Virus record (IMG/VR): IMGVR_UViG_3300030430_000366
Coordinates: 1-26,782 of that record
Length of the DNA: 26,782 nt
From: a virus
Strand: one strand, 5' to 3'
Below are positions 9,447 to 16,043 of this stretch, piece by piece; positions within the stretch are counted from its first letter, which is position 1, and every line of letters starts with the position of its first letter. The position numbers and the translations under genes are program-made. The notes beneath the pieces are model-generated. The model was not told where the DNA came from and did not search any database. It saw only the letters and a program-made list of their open reading frames with translations.

Positions 9447-9485
9447 AAAGGGGGAGGTTGCTCAATGCTTCCTCCCCTTTTTGTT
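9447..9485 (+). terminator. Rho-independent terminator after the capsid block
   Basis: The stem GGGGAGG pairs with CCTCCCC around the loop TTGCTCAATGCTT. Flanking AAA/TTT extends the stem, and a run of five T follows directly. It is the clearest terminator in the window and lies 20 bases after the tail-tube stop codon, so it should cap the strongly expressed scaffold-capsid-tube transcript. The next gene starts only 9 bases after it. Confidence 0.88.
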
Positions 9486-9493
9486 TATCTAGC

Positions 9494-9916
9494 ATGGTCA
9501 CACTACAAACAAATACCGCAAGTCAGACGATGTACGTCACCCCGTTCCAACGCAAGAAGGACTTCCCTGGGCTGACATTCAGGTCTTACCTCGTGCAGAT
9601 TCAATCGCTTCAGAGCGACAAGAAATACTATGCTCTCTTCTCCACCTCTCAAGGCACTTTGCAACAAGACAACGAGAGATACTCTGAGTTAACTATTAGC
9701 ACTCACGCTCATAGACCCGACCAAGGGAGCATCTTGATTTCCGAATCAGGCCAGTACTCCTACATCATCTATGGTCAAAACTCAGATAGCAACCTTGACC
9801 CTACCAACTCAGCCGTATGGGGTGAGTTGGAGCGTGGCTTGATGACCTTTCTCGGTGAAGATGCGTGGTCTATGCCTAGTATCACCATCCCTGATAACGT
9901 CGTATATTACGAATAA
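9494..9916 (+). CDS. Putative neck/tail structural protein
   Basis: A 140-residue protein. I chose ATG 9494; a TTG in frame at 9458 would start inside the terminator hairpin. The sequence is beta-rich with aromatic residues (YALFSTSQGTLQ, SGQYSYIIYGQNSDSNLD) and no catalytic motif. It resembles, from memory, short beta-sandwich proteins found in structural operons of Bacteroidota phages. Its stop abuts the portal start. A virion role near the head-tail junction is inferred from context. Confidence 0.6.
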   Translation: MVTLQTNTASQTMYVTPFQRKKDFPGLTFRSYLVQIQSLQSDKKYYALFSTSQGTLQQDNERYSELTISTHAHRPDQGSILISESGQYSYIIYGQNSDSNLDPTNSAVWGELERGLMTFLGEDAWSMPSITIPDNVVYYE

Positions 9917-11892
9917 TGGACATACTGAAACTATCCCAATACCAAGAGAGGTCATACAATGAGACTCCCAACCCACGAGGGTGGGTGAACTATGGTGATG
10001 ACAACCTCTTCCCACAATACCTCGTTGACCTCTACAAGTCGAGTGCGGTGCATGGTGCTTTGTGCAATACTATCAGTCAGATGGTCTTCGGCAATGGTGT
10101 CAGCGCGTCAGACATTGAGACACGATTGAAGCTACAAGAGTGGGGCTTTGATGACGAACTACGGAAGGCTTGCCTTGACCTCAAGATTCAAGGTGGCTTC
10201 GCTCTAGAAATTGGCTTCAGCATTGACCGCACAACGGTTGCGAGTATCAAGCATTGCCCTTTTGAGAACTTGCGTAGTGCCGAGGCCAATGAACAAGATG
10301 AGGTTGACTTCTATTGGTTCTCTAGAGATTGGAGCGACCAAAGAGAAGAGCCAGTCAAGGTCAAAGCCTTTGACCCCGAACACAAGAACGAGTACCCCAA
10401 CCAAGTACTCTACGTCAAGCCCTTTGCTCCAGGGTCATTCTACTACCCCAAGCCCGACTATATCGGTGCAGTCAACTACATCGAGCTTGACAAGGAGATT
10501 AGCAAGTACCACGTCAACAACATCCGCAATGGCCTTGCCCCTTCCTTTACTATCCACTTCAAGAATGGTGTGCCAGCACCTGAAGAGCGTAGGAAGATTC
10601 GCAATGACATAGAGCGTCAGTTGTCAGGCACTACCAATGCGGGCAAGTTCATTGTGACCTACTCGGATCAACCCGATAGGAAGCCCGACTTTGAACCGTT
10701 CCCCTTGTCGGACGCTGACAAACAATACGAGTTTCTCTCGACTGAGGCCACGGACAAGGTGATGATTGGACACCGCGTGGTAAGTCCAGCTATGTTCGGT
10801 GTGAAGACGGCAGGGCAGCTAGGCAACCAACAAGAGTTAGATATTGCCTCTGACCTTTTTGATGAGCAAGTAGTCAAGCCCTTCCAACGCATCATCAAGG
10901 ATGCGGTCAAGCGTATCCTTGTAGCAAGTGGGTTGAACCCATCCATTGTTATTGACGTAGCTGAAGTGGTGAGCGCACCAAGCGCAAGCACCGAGGAGGC
11001 TACACAAGACGCACCACAAGAAGAATCAACCGAGAGCGTGGATGAAGTGACCATCGACAAAGAAGCCTCGTACAACGGGGCCCAAATCACATCAGGTCTA
11101 GACATCATTGTCAAGGTTGGAGAAGGTCTCATCACCAAAGAGCAAGCTATTGTCTTCTTGATTCAAATGCTTCAGTTTGATCCCGATGTAGCTAAGGCTC
11201 TCTTCCAAGACAACGCAAAGGCTGAAGATGCCATCGAGCGTCTAGCCTCAATCAAAAAAAAAAGGAAGCATGAGCATGGGTGTTGCACCCATCTCAAGTC
11301 TGACTACGACCTCAGCCCCACCCTTGCATACCTAATGGAGAAGGGGGAGAAGGTAGATGAAGCCTATGAGTTAATTGATGAGGTAGAGGTTGACCTAGAA
11401 CTTGAGGAGGCTCGTGACCAGTTGTGGCACTTTGCTCGTCGTGTACCTGGAGACTCCAAGCGTCCAAGCGAGATGGACAATGACATCGTTCGTATTCGCT
11501 ACAAGTATGACGGGAAGTTGCAAGACAATAGCCGTGACTTCTGCAAGAAGATGGTGAGGGCTAGAAGGGTGTGGCGTAAAGAAGACATCATCGCTGCCGA
11601 GAAGCTGGCGGTGAATCCTGGCTTTGGCAAGGCAGGGGCTGACACCTATTCCATTTGGGAGTTTAAGGGCGGCCCTCAATGTGGTCATAGGTGGATTCGT
11701 CAGACCTACTTAAAGAAGGCTCAAGACGGATTCAAGAACAATGAGAAGATTAGCGTAGCTGAGGCACGACGCATCATCTCTCGACTGCCTATCGAAGAGC
11801 GTAAGGCAAACCAAATCAAAAGCGAACCCAAAGGGAGGCAAGACATCAAGCCTCGCAATATGCCCAACCAAGGCTACATCAACCCCCGATAA
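9916..11892 (+). CDS. Portal protein with extra C-terminal domain
   Basis: A 658-residue protein. Residues ~1-335 look like a phage portal: GWVNYGDDNLFPQYLVDLY near the start, then VHGALCNTISQMVFGNG and GHRVVSPAMFGVKTAGQLGN, features of the ring through which DNA is packaged. A linker with many Glu, Ser and Pro follows (~345-385), then a helical part. Residues ~450-640 form an extra domain containing SEMDNDIVRIRYKYDGK, FCKKMVRARRVWRKEDI, VNPGFGKAGADTYSIWEFKGG and RWIRQTYLKK. I recall this as a module widely attached to head proteins in Bacteroidota phages. The two halves meet at an A10 run (11254-11263) where -1 slippage would end the protein at about 452 residues, a normal portal length. Confidence 0.82.
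   Translation: MDILKLSQYQERSYNETPNPRGWVNYGDDNLFPQYLVDLYKSSAVHGALCNTISQMVFGNGVSASDIETRLKLQEWGFDDELRKACLDLKIQGGFALEIGFSIDRTTVASIKHCPFENLRSAEANEQDEVDFYWFSRDWSDQREEPVKVKAFDPEHKNEYPNQVLYVKPFAPGSFYYPKPDYIGAVNYIELDKEISKYHVNNIRNGLAPSFTIHFKNGVPAPEERRKIRNDIERQLSGTTNAGKFIVTYSDQPDRKPDFEPFPLSDADKQYEFLSTEATDKVMIGHRVVSPAMFGVKTAGQLGNQQELDIASDLFDEQVVKPFQRIIKDAVKRILVASGLNPSIVIDVAEVVSAPSASTEEATQDAPQEESTESVDEVTIDKEASYNGAQITSGLDIIVKVGEGLITKEQAIVFLIQMLQFDPDVAKALFQDNAKAEDAIERLASIKKKRKHEHGCCTHLKSDYDLSPTLAYLMEKGEKVDEAYELIDEVEVDLELEEARDQLWHFARRVPGDSKRPSEMDNDIVRIRYKYDGKLQDNSRDFCKKMVRARRVWRKEDIIAAEKLAVNPGFGKAGADTYSIWEFKGGPQCGHRWIRQTYLKKAQDGFKNNEKISVAEARRIISRLPIEERKANQIKSEPKGRQDIKPRNMPNQGYINPR
11254..11273 (+). promoter_or_regulatory. 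A10 slippery run with a stop three codons away in the -1 frame
   Basis: Ten A residues occupy the end of the portal core. The zero frame reads Ile-Lys-Lys-Lys-Arg-Lys and goes on. A one-base backward slip reads Lys-Glu-Ala and then TGA at 11271-11273. This is the arrangement of bacterial dnaX, where an A-rich slip site next to a -1 stop makes a shorter product. RNA polymerase slippage on A10 would have the same effect. I see no clear stimulatory hairpin or upstream Shine-Dalgarno. Confidence 0.45.
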
Positions 11893-11894
11893 CT

Positions 11895-12476
11895 ATGGCA
11901 CTAACCGCAGAAGTCTTATTCGTAAACACCGACCTCGTCAAGCGTCTCACCTCTCTGAACGGGAGTGTAGAAGATAGCATCATCGTCCCAGCCATCATCT
12001 TGGCTCAGGACAAGTACCTACAAGCCTACTTGGGGACTGACCTCTTGGTCAAGCTCAAGAGCGACATCAGCGGGGGTAGCGTGAGTGGGGTGTATGAAAC
12101 CCTCCTTGATAGCTACGTTCGGAAGGTCACTTGTTGGTGGACTCTCGTAGAGTTGATTCCCAACCTCTATGTGCGTCTTGACAACGGGGGCTTGATGATC
12201 CGTAGTGCTGACAATGCCCAACCCATTTCCGAGCAAGACCTACACCGAGAGGTAGAGCGAGCGCGTCAGAACGCTCAATTCTACACCGAGCGTCTAGTGT
12301 CTTACTTAATTCATAACGCGTCTAGCTACCCTGAGTACACGAGCAACACCAGTCCCGATATGCAGCCTGAGCGCATCTCGTACAATCAGAATGGTATGAC
12401 CGTGAGCCACGGGGTAGAAGACATCAAGTACACCTACCGAAAGGCTAACGTGCTTGATAGATGTATTGATTGTTGA
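11895..12476 (+). CDS. Head-tail connector (gp6-like adaptor)
   Basis: A 193-residue, mainly helical protein. The N-terminal third (FVNTDLVKRLTSLNG ... IIVPAIILAQDKYLQAYLG) and the middle (YVRKVTCWWTLVELIPNLYVRLDNGG) match the pattern of connector proteins that sit under the portal ring in Bacteroidota phages. It follows the portal gene by 2 bases, the usual place for this protein. The C-terminus ends in Cys-Ile-Asp-Cys. No enzymatic motif. It would join the capsid to the tail after packaging. Confidence 0.75.
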   Translation: MALTAEVLFVNTDLVKRLTSLNGSVEDSIIVPAIILAQDKYLQAYLGTDLLVKLKSDISGGSVSGVYETLLDSYVRKVTCWWTLVELIPNLYVRLDNGGLMIRSADNAQPISEQDLHREVERARQNAQFYTERLVSYLIHNASSYPEYTSNTSPDMQPERISYNQNGMTVSHGVEDIKYTYRKANVLDRCIDC

Positions 12477-12477
12477 T

Positions 12478-12624
12478 ATGGCACAAACAAGAAAGGAGAA
12501 CGTAAAGCGATTGCAAACATGGCTCAAGAAACAGCATGGAACTAGAAGTGATATTGACCTCATTGCTCCCAAGCATCGGAGCGATTCTAGGGGTCTGGGT
12601 AAAGATGAACACCGAAGTAGCTAA
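12478..12624 (+). CDS. Possible small basic protein overlapping the holin-like gene
   Basis: A 48-codon frame beginning with ATG one base after the connector stop: MAQTRKENVKRLQTWLKKQH, then a Ser/Arg/Asp-rich tail. It overlaps the next gene by 89 bases in another frame. The first 20 residues look like a basic amphipathic helix; the rest is low-complexity and may just be the shadow of the overlapping gene. It could act mainly as a translational bridge into the holin-like gene. No known family. Confidence 0.35.
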   Translation: MAQTRKENVKRLQTWLKKQHGTRSDIDLIAPKHRSDSRGLGKDEHRSS

Positions 12625-12748
12625 ACTGAAGGGAAGAGTACACGTCCTAGAGCGTGACAGGTCAGAGATTAAAGACCTTGTCAAGGAGTGCGTAGAGGGT
12701 ATTCAAGAGTTGAAGCTACTCATAGCGCGAAAGGGATATGACTCTTAA
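12536..12748 (+). CDS. Holin-like protein with one membrane helix and a coiled coil
   Basis: A 70-residue protein. Residues ~3-23 form a hydrophobic helix (VILTSLLPSIGAILGVWV), followed by a charged coiled coil (~25-66, NTEVAKLKGRVHVLERDRSE). This layout is shared by small phage membrane proteins of the hemolysin/holin-like group next to endolysins. It overlaps the M15 peptidase gene by 11 bases, so it is part of the lysis unit. Either a holin or a spanin-like or regulator role is possible; the assignment rests on topology and neighbours. Confidence 0.55.
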   Translation: MELEVILTSLLPSIGAILGVWVKMNTEVAKLKGRVHVLERDRSEIKDLVKECVEGIQELKLLIARKGYDS

Positions 12749-13112
12749 ATACTTCAAGAGAGAAGAGTTTGACTCGCCCGACAAGCCAGGCTCAGGGGAG
12801 ATGATGGACGATGACTTCTTGGAGCGTCTAGACATTGCGCGTGACATCTATGGGTATCCCATGATTGTGACGAGTGGCTTTCGCACGGTGGAGCATCATC
12901 GAGACCTTACCCAGCGTGGATACAAAACCTCCAAGAATAGTAGCCACCTCCTTGGCATAGCCGCTGACATTCATTGTGACGATAGCCGAAAGAGGTACTT
13001 GATGATTGAAGCGTTCCTTGATGCTGGCTTTAGACGCGTTGGAATAGGCTCTACGTTCATTCATGTAGACCTCGACGAAGCCAAACCTCAAGATGTGATT
13101 TGGACATACTGA
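12738..13112 (+). CDS. Endolysin: M15-family zinc D-Ala-D-Ala peptidase
   Basis: A 124-residue single-domain protein with the hallmarks of the M15 family. These are SGFRT at 46-50, the SSHLLGIAADIH box at 68-79 giving zinc ligands His70 and Asp77, and FIHVDLD with the third ligand His109. The fold cleaves peptide cross-links of peptidoglycan. There is no signal peptide, so it needs a membrane-permeabilising partner; candidates flank it at 12536 and 13825. Length fits the small M15 peptidases of Bacteroidota phages. It overlaps the previous gene by 11 bases. Confidence 0.9.
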   Translation: MTLKYFKREEFDSPDKPGSGEMMDDDFLERLDIARDIYGYPMIVTSGFRTVEHHRDLTQRGYKTSKNSSHLLGIAADIHCDDSRKRYLMIEAFLDAGFRRVGIGSTFIHVDLDEAKPQDVIWTY

Positions 13113-13141
13113 GAGAGATACGACCACGCATAAAGGGGAGC

Positions 13142-13828
13142 ATGAGGAGAGCCTACGACTGGCTCACCGAGAAGACTTCTCGTGTCCTAGTCATTGGTGA
13201 CCTTCATTGTCCCTTTGACTTAGATGGATACCTAGAGCATTGCCAAGACATCTACTCTCGGCACAACTGCAACCGCGTCGTATTCATCGGTGACATCATC
13301 GACAATCACTACTCGTCCTATCATGAGACTGACCCCGATGGGTTTGGTGGTGGGGAAGAGTTAGAGAGAGCCATATACCATGTAGCCCGATGGAGCGAAG
13401 CCTTCCCCAAGGCTCATGTTCTCATAGGCAACCATGATAGAATCATCATGCGTAAGGCATTCAGCTCGTCTATACCTAAAGCGTGGGTCAAGTCGTACAA
13501 CGAAGTGCTAGGCACTAACTGGGATTGGGTTGAACACCTGGAGATAGACGGTGTCCAATACGTCCACGGGGAGGGAGGCACGGCACGAACCAAGGCAAAA
13601 AACGATATGATGTCCACGGTTCAAGGCCACATTCACACGGCTTGCTACGTTGACTGGATGGTAGGACGGAACTTCAGAATCTTTGGAATGCAGGTAGGTT
13701 GTGGCATAGACCATGAGGCTTATGCGGCTGCCTACGCACGACACTACAAGAAGCAAGCCATAGGGTGTGGTGTGGTGATTGGTGGAGAGGTCGCTATCAA
13801 CTGCCTTATGACACTCGGATCAGAATGA
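13142..13828 (+). CDS. Calcineurin-type metallophosphoesterase
   Basis: A 228-residue enzyme with all core metal-binding motifs in order: GDLH (19-22), GDIIDNH (50-56), GNHD (96-99), and GHIH (162-165). An additional His lies in YVHGEG near 142. These define the two-metal phosphoesterase fold acting on phosphomonoesters, phosphodiesters or nucleic acid ends. I chose ATG 13142, preceded by AAAGGGGAG; a TTG at 13100 would add 14 residues and overlap the peptidase gene. It overlaps the next gene by ATGA. Its place inside the lysis module is odd. The substrate cannot be read from sequence. Confidence 0.87.
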   Translation: MRRAYDWLTEKTSRVLVIGDLHCPFDLDGYLEHCQDIYSRHNCNRVVFIGDIIDNHYSSYHETDPDGFGGGEELERAIYHVARWSEAFPKAHVLIGNHDRIIMRKAFSSSIPKAWVKSYNEVLGTNWDWVEHLEIDGVQYVHGEGGTARTKAKNDMMSTVQGHIHTACYVDWMVGRNFRIFGMQVGCGIDHEAYAAAYARHYKKQAIGCGVVIGGEVAINCLMTLGSE

Positions 13829-14052
13829 AAAAACCCAACCCCCTACTCAACTTCCTCAGCAAGTTGGATGTGACTGAAGTCTTCAAGAGCAAAGGTGACC
13901 TCAAGCGATGGAGCGCAAAGCGAACCATAGGAGGCACAATAGTCATCTATGCTCTGACTAGTATGAATGGAGAGATAGAACCCCTAGGGGTTTTGCTTTG
14001 CTTCATAGGCATACTTCCCCTTTGTCTCAGCTTCTTCGAGCAAAAATCTTGA
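13825..14052 (+). CDS. Putative two-helix holin
   Basis: A 75-residue protein starting at an ATGA overlap. The N-terminal ~33 residues are basic (KSKGDLKRWSAKRTIGG). Two hydrophobic segments follow, ~35-48 and ~54-71 (LGVLLCFIGILPLCLSFF), separated by a short polar turn. Small two-helix proteins at the end of a lysis operon are typical holins, which open the inner membrane at a set time. A similar protein is, from memory, common next to lysis genes in Bacteroidota phages. The proposed ncRNA promoter begins two bases after its stop. Confidence 0.55.
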   Translation: MKKPNPLLNFLSKLDVTEVFKSKGDLKRWSAKRTIGGTIVIYALTSMNGEIEPLGVLLCFIGILPLCLSFFEQKS

Positions 14053-14053
14053 C

Positions 14054-14061
14054 TATATTTG
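14054..14061 (+). promoter_or_regulatory. TATATTTG, a Bacteroidota-type -7 promoter box
   Basis: This exactly matches the TAnnTTTG -7 consensus of Bacteroidota primary-sigma promoters and lies at the very end of the lysis operon. I do not find a good -33 TTTG at the usual 19-21-base spacing. The expected start, about 13 bases after the TA, falls near 14067, just before the base of a long stem. Support is the box and its position only. Confidence 0.4.
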
Positions 14062-14066
14062 TGTGG

Positions 14067-14239
14067 CCTATGGGCATCACAGGTCACGAGGGCTAGAGAG
14101 TTAGAACGCTAACCCTATCCCTCTCATCAGTTTTTTTCAGCAGTACGGGTGATGTCCTACCATCAAGAGTGGTCTACTTTACGGACTTAGTTTCATAGTG
14201 TTTTGGTAGCGGCTCTCAAAAGGGGTCGCTACTTTTTTT
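14067..14239 (+). ncRNA. Candidate structured RNA in the largest non-coding gap
   Basis: The gap 14053-14294 has no convincing coding frame. It does hold nested complementarity. An outer stem pairs GGGCATCAC (14072-14080) with GTGATGTCC (14149-14157), 9 pairs with one G-U. An inner stem pairs GAGGG (14088-14092) with CCCTC (14119-14123). At the tip GTTAG (14100-14104) pairs with CTAAC (14109-14113) around AACG. A T7 tract lies inside the outer stem. The 3' end is a good terminator. Together with the box at 14054 this suggests a ~170-base transcript. It could instead be the long 3' trailer of the lysis operon. Confidence 0.4.
14206..14239 (+). terminator. Rho-independent terminator before the early operon
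   Basis: GTAGCGGCTC pairs with GGGTCGCTAC around a short A-rich loop (6 Watson-Crick pairs at the base, then mixed G-U and G-C), and seven T follow at once. It ends either the lysis transcript or the proposed small RNA and insulates the early genes that start at 14295. Confidence 0.8.
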
Positions 14240-14260
14240 GAATAAATCTTGCTTATGGGC

Positions 14261-14290
14261 TTGGATTATTACAATTCGTTTGTACATTGC
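14261..14290 (+). promoter_or_regulatory. Weak candidate promoter for the early operon
   Basis: TTG (14261-14263), 19 bases, then TACATTGC (14283-14290) approximates the Bacteroidota TTTG-N19-TAnnTTTG promoter, with two mismatches in the second box. It lies between the terminator and the first early gene, where a promoter is required. The predicted start coincides with the ATG at 14295, implying a leaderless mRNA or use of the in-frame ATG at 14316. Confidence 0.35.
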
Positions 14291-14294
14291 GACC

Positions 14295-14597
14295 ATGAAA
14301 CACAATTCAAACACTATGAAAGACGTACTAGAATACATTGAGAAGAGGATTGAGAGTGAAGAATGGACAAAGAACTATCACTCTGAGAAAATCCAAAAGG
14401 CCACTAACGCTCTCGAAGTTTGGAAGGAGAAGGTAGGTATCTCAAACGAGATCGATGAGAGCCTCATTGAACACCTACGCAAAGACCTAGACTATCACAA
14501 GGGGAGGTTACAATCATCCCTTTTTGAGTTGGACATCTTGTACACCGCAAGAGATGCCAAGCACGACAAGCATCACCAAACCATATCGGGACGATGA
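14295..14597 (+). CDS. Small helical early protein, unknown function
   Basis: A 100-residue protein, first gene after the terminator gap. ATG 14295 is used here; ATG 14316 (MKDVLEYIEKRI) is nearly as good and would suit a start site just upstream. The sequence is almost wholly charged helix (KDVLEYIEKRIESEEWTKNYHSEKIQKA on, split by a short polar turn), likely a coiled coil, with no Cys and no membrane segment. It overlaps the next gene by ATGA and heads a run of tightly coupled small genes, as in phage early regions. No family recognised. Confidence 0.7.
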   Translation: MKHNSNTMKDVLEYIEKRIESEEWTKNYHSEKIQKATNALEVWKEKVGISNEIDESLIEHLRKDLDYHKGRLQSSLFELDILYTARDAKHDKHHQTISGR

Positions 14598-14752
14598 GTA
14601 AAGGATTCAAGACCTCCTACCCTGAAGAGCCGATCCACGACTTCAATGAATGGCGCAAATGGATTAGCAGACAAGTCGTGAAGGCTAATGAGAGACGCGC
14701 AATAGAGGACTTCAAGCGTCACGTCAAGGAAGCGTTTAGCAAGAAGCCATGA
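14594..14752 (+). CDS. Small basic protein, unknown function
   Basis: A 52-residue gene supported by ATGA overlaps at both ends: its ATG overlaps the previous stop, and its own TGA overlaps the next ATG. The sequence begins MSKGFKTSYPEEPIHDFNEW and continues with a basic helix (RKWISRQVVKANERRAIEDF). It may bind nucleic acid or a host protein, but nothing specific can be read. Coupled translation on both sides makes it a real gene despite its size. Confidence 0.7.
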   Translation: MSKGFKTSYPEEPIHDFNEWRKWISRQVVKANERRAIEDFKRHVKEAFSKKP

Positions 14753-15015
14753 GTTTCAGAGAACCCCCCTACACCAGCAAGAAGACTCTCATCCAGGAGA
14801 ACGAAGATTTGAAGTTTTGGCTGACCTACATTCAATACCGCGCTCACCATTTTTGGGCGGGGAGACCGAGTGCCTATTGCACTATGGACATAGACAACAT
14901 CTTGATACGCATAAAGAATGACCTCATCAAGTATGGGAATGACACCACTCTTAGACGTATCTCATTTGAAGAAGAACAAGTAAACCCAAAAACCCAAGAC
15001 GATGGCAACATCTAA
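14749..15015 (+). CDS. Small early protein, unknown function
   Basis: An 88-residue protein coupled to its upstream neighbour by ATGA and overlapping the next gene by 14 bases. It has a helical, aromatic-rich centre (LKFWLTYIQYRAHHFWAGRPSAY cut by Gly/Pro), then a charged helix (IDNILIRIKNDLIKYG) and an acidic tail. No Cys cluster, transmembrane segment or catalytic motif. I do not recognise a family. Confidence 0.65.
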   Translation: MSFREPPYTSKKTLIQENEDLKFWLTYIQYRAHHFWAGRPSAYCTMDIDNILIRIKNDLIKYGNDTTLRRISFEEEQVNPKTQDDGNI

Positions 15016-15397
15016 AATCAAAACGGTGGTCAAGACCGAGAACACTTGGCAAGGACAATCAGGTACAATGTATGACTATGAGGTCGAAATGGAAGACGGA
15101 TCAAAGGGCGTTGCTTCTAGCACCTCACCCGACTCCCCTCCCTATGGGGTAGGTGACGAGGTAGAGTACACCTCAACTACAAACAAGTTTGGAACGAAGC
15201 TACGCATCAAGAAGGCTGGCAGCTTCACTCCAAGGGGTCAAGACCCAGCCACACAAAAGAGAATCGAAAACTCTTGGGCGTTGCAAACGGCAGTAGCCAT
15301 CATGGGCGAGTGTGCCGAGGACGTGTCGTACAAGGACTACTTGAATCAAGCACTTGACTTGGCTCGTGTACTCATCCAAACAAGAGACGCGGTATGA
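15002..15397 (+). CDS. Possible OB-fold (single-strand DNA-binding-like) protein
   Basis: A 131-residue protein. Residues ~4-72 form short alternating strands with turns (KIKTVVKTENTW, then GTMYDYEVEMEDGSKGVAS, and GDEVEYTSTTNKFGTKLRIKK), a layout compatible with a small OB-fold barrel. The last ~50 residues are helical (RIENSWALQTAVAIMGECAE). It precedes the winged-helix, RecE-like and initiator genes, which supports a role in DNA metabolism. The OB-fold reading is a guess from pattern; a structure prediction would decide it. It overlaps the next gene by 4 bases. Confidence 0.55.
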   Translation: MATSKIKTVVKTENTWQGQSGTMYDYEVEMEDGSKGVASSTSPDSPPYGVGDEVEYTSTTNKFGTKLRIKKAGSFTPRGQDPATQKRIENSWALQTAVAIMGECAEDVSYKDYLNQALDLARVLIQTRDAV

Positions 15398-15789
15398 GCC
15401 TGAGAAGCCTACAAGCGTATCAAGACATCTTGCCTACGCTACCCGACAAAGAGCGACGCATCATGTACGCTCTTGGAGACCGATTCCTTAAAGCCGAGGA
15501 GGTAAGCTATCGCATTGGCGTTAGTGTCATCACCGTCAGAGCAAGGCTGAGTGAAATGAATGACAAGGGGATAGTAGGCCAAACCGACAAGGGCTACTAC
15601 TTCATTCCCCATCCGTCTGACAAGACTCGCATTGAGAAGGCTAGGCTCGAAGCCAAGTACGAGAAGTGGAAGAAGCTCGGTGATAAGCATGGCTGGCACT
15701 TCAGATATGACACCACCGACAAGCATGGAGAGCCACAACCTGAAGACTACAAACAAGGCAGCCCAATATTTGGAGAACTGCCATTCTAA
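15394..15789 (+). CDS. Winged-helix DNA-binding protein
   Basis: A 131-residue protein. Residues ~18-70 read as a winged helix: helix (DKERRIMYALGDR), a recognition-type helix-turn-helix (KAEEVSYRIGVSVITVRARLSEMNDKG) and a wing (IVGQTDKGYYF). This motif senses or binds DNA in MarR- and replication-type regulators. The C-terminal part is charged and helical, then polar. It lies in the early operon, so it may regulate early genes or assist replication. It starts with a 4-base overlap. Confidence 0.65.
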   Translation: MSLRSLQAYQDILPTLPDKERRIMYALGDRFLKAEEVSYRIGVSVITVRARLSEMNDKGIVGQTDKGYYFIPHPSDKTRIEKARLEAKYEKWKKLGDKHGWHFRYDTTDKHGEPQPEDYKQGSPIFGELPF

Positions 15790-15800
15790 AACCAAAAGAC

Positions 15801-16043
15801 ATGAAGAGAAAGCATCATGAAAACGACCTCAAGAAGTTCATCAAGAAGAAGTTTGGATCGCAGTTGAATTGCGCCAAAGCCCTTGAGGTACGGCCTCAGA
15901 CCGTGTACAACTGGCACACGGCAAACCCAAGGGGAATGCTGAAGTATGCCCCTGAGATTGTTAGCCTATGTGATACCACTTGGACTCAACTGAGTGCCGA
16001 GGTGTTGCACCGAGAAAGCGAACTGAAAACTAAGAAACGATGA
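15801..16043 (+). CDS. Small helix-turn-helix protein (Cro-like)
   Basis: An 80-residue basic protein. The segment FGSQLNCAKALEVRPQTVYNWH (about 18-39) fits a Cro-type helix-turn-helix, with the second helix VRPQTVYNWH as the reading helix. The surrounding residues are Lys/Arg-rich, as in small DNA-binding regulators. It is coupled to the nuclease gene by ATGA. No integrase or other lysogeny gene is present, so an early-gene regulator is more likely than a prophage repressor. Confidence 0.65.
   Translation: MKRKHHENDLKKFIKKKFGSQLNCAKALEVRPQTVYNWHTANPRGMLKYAPEIVSLCDTTWTQLSAEVLHRESELKTKKR

Noticed and set aside
9458-9493. Upstream TTG start for the gene at 9494
   Set aside because: It would begin inside the terminator hairpin and adds a sequence unlike a protein start.
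10668-11138. A 156-residue minus-strand frame opposite the portal gene
   Set aside because: Composition is that of an antisense shadow and it sits wholly within a clear portal gene.
11254-11330. +1 slippage at the A10 run
   Set aside because: It would add about 24 Ser/Thr/Pro-rich residues before a stop; less sensible than the immediate -1 stop.
14088-14125. tRNA-like arm in the non-coding gap (GTTAG-AACG-CTAAC with flanking GAGGG/CCCTC)
   Set aside because: There is no acceptor stem, T-loop sequence or CCA-like end at proper distances, so it is reported only as part of a candidate RNA.
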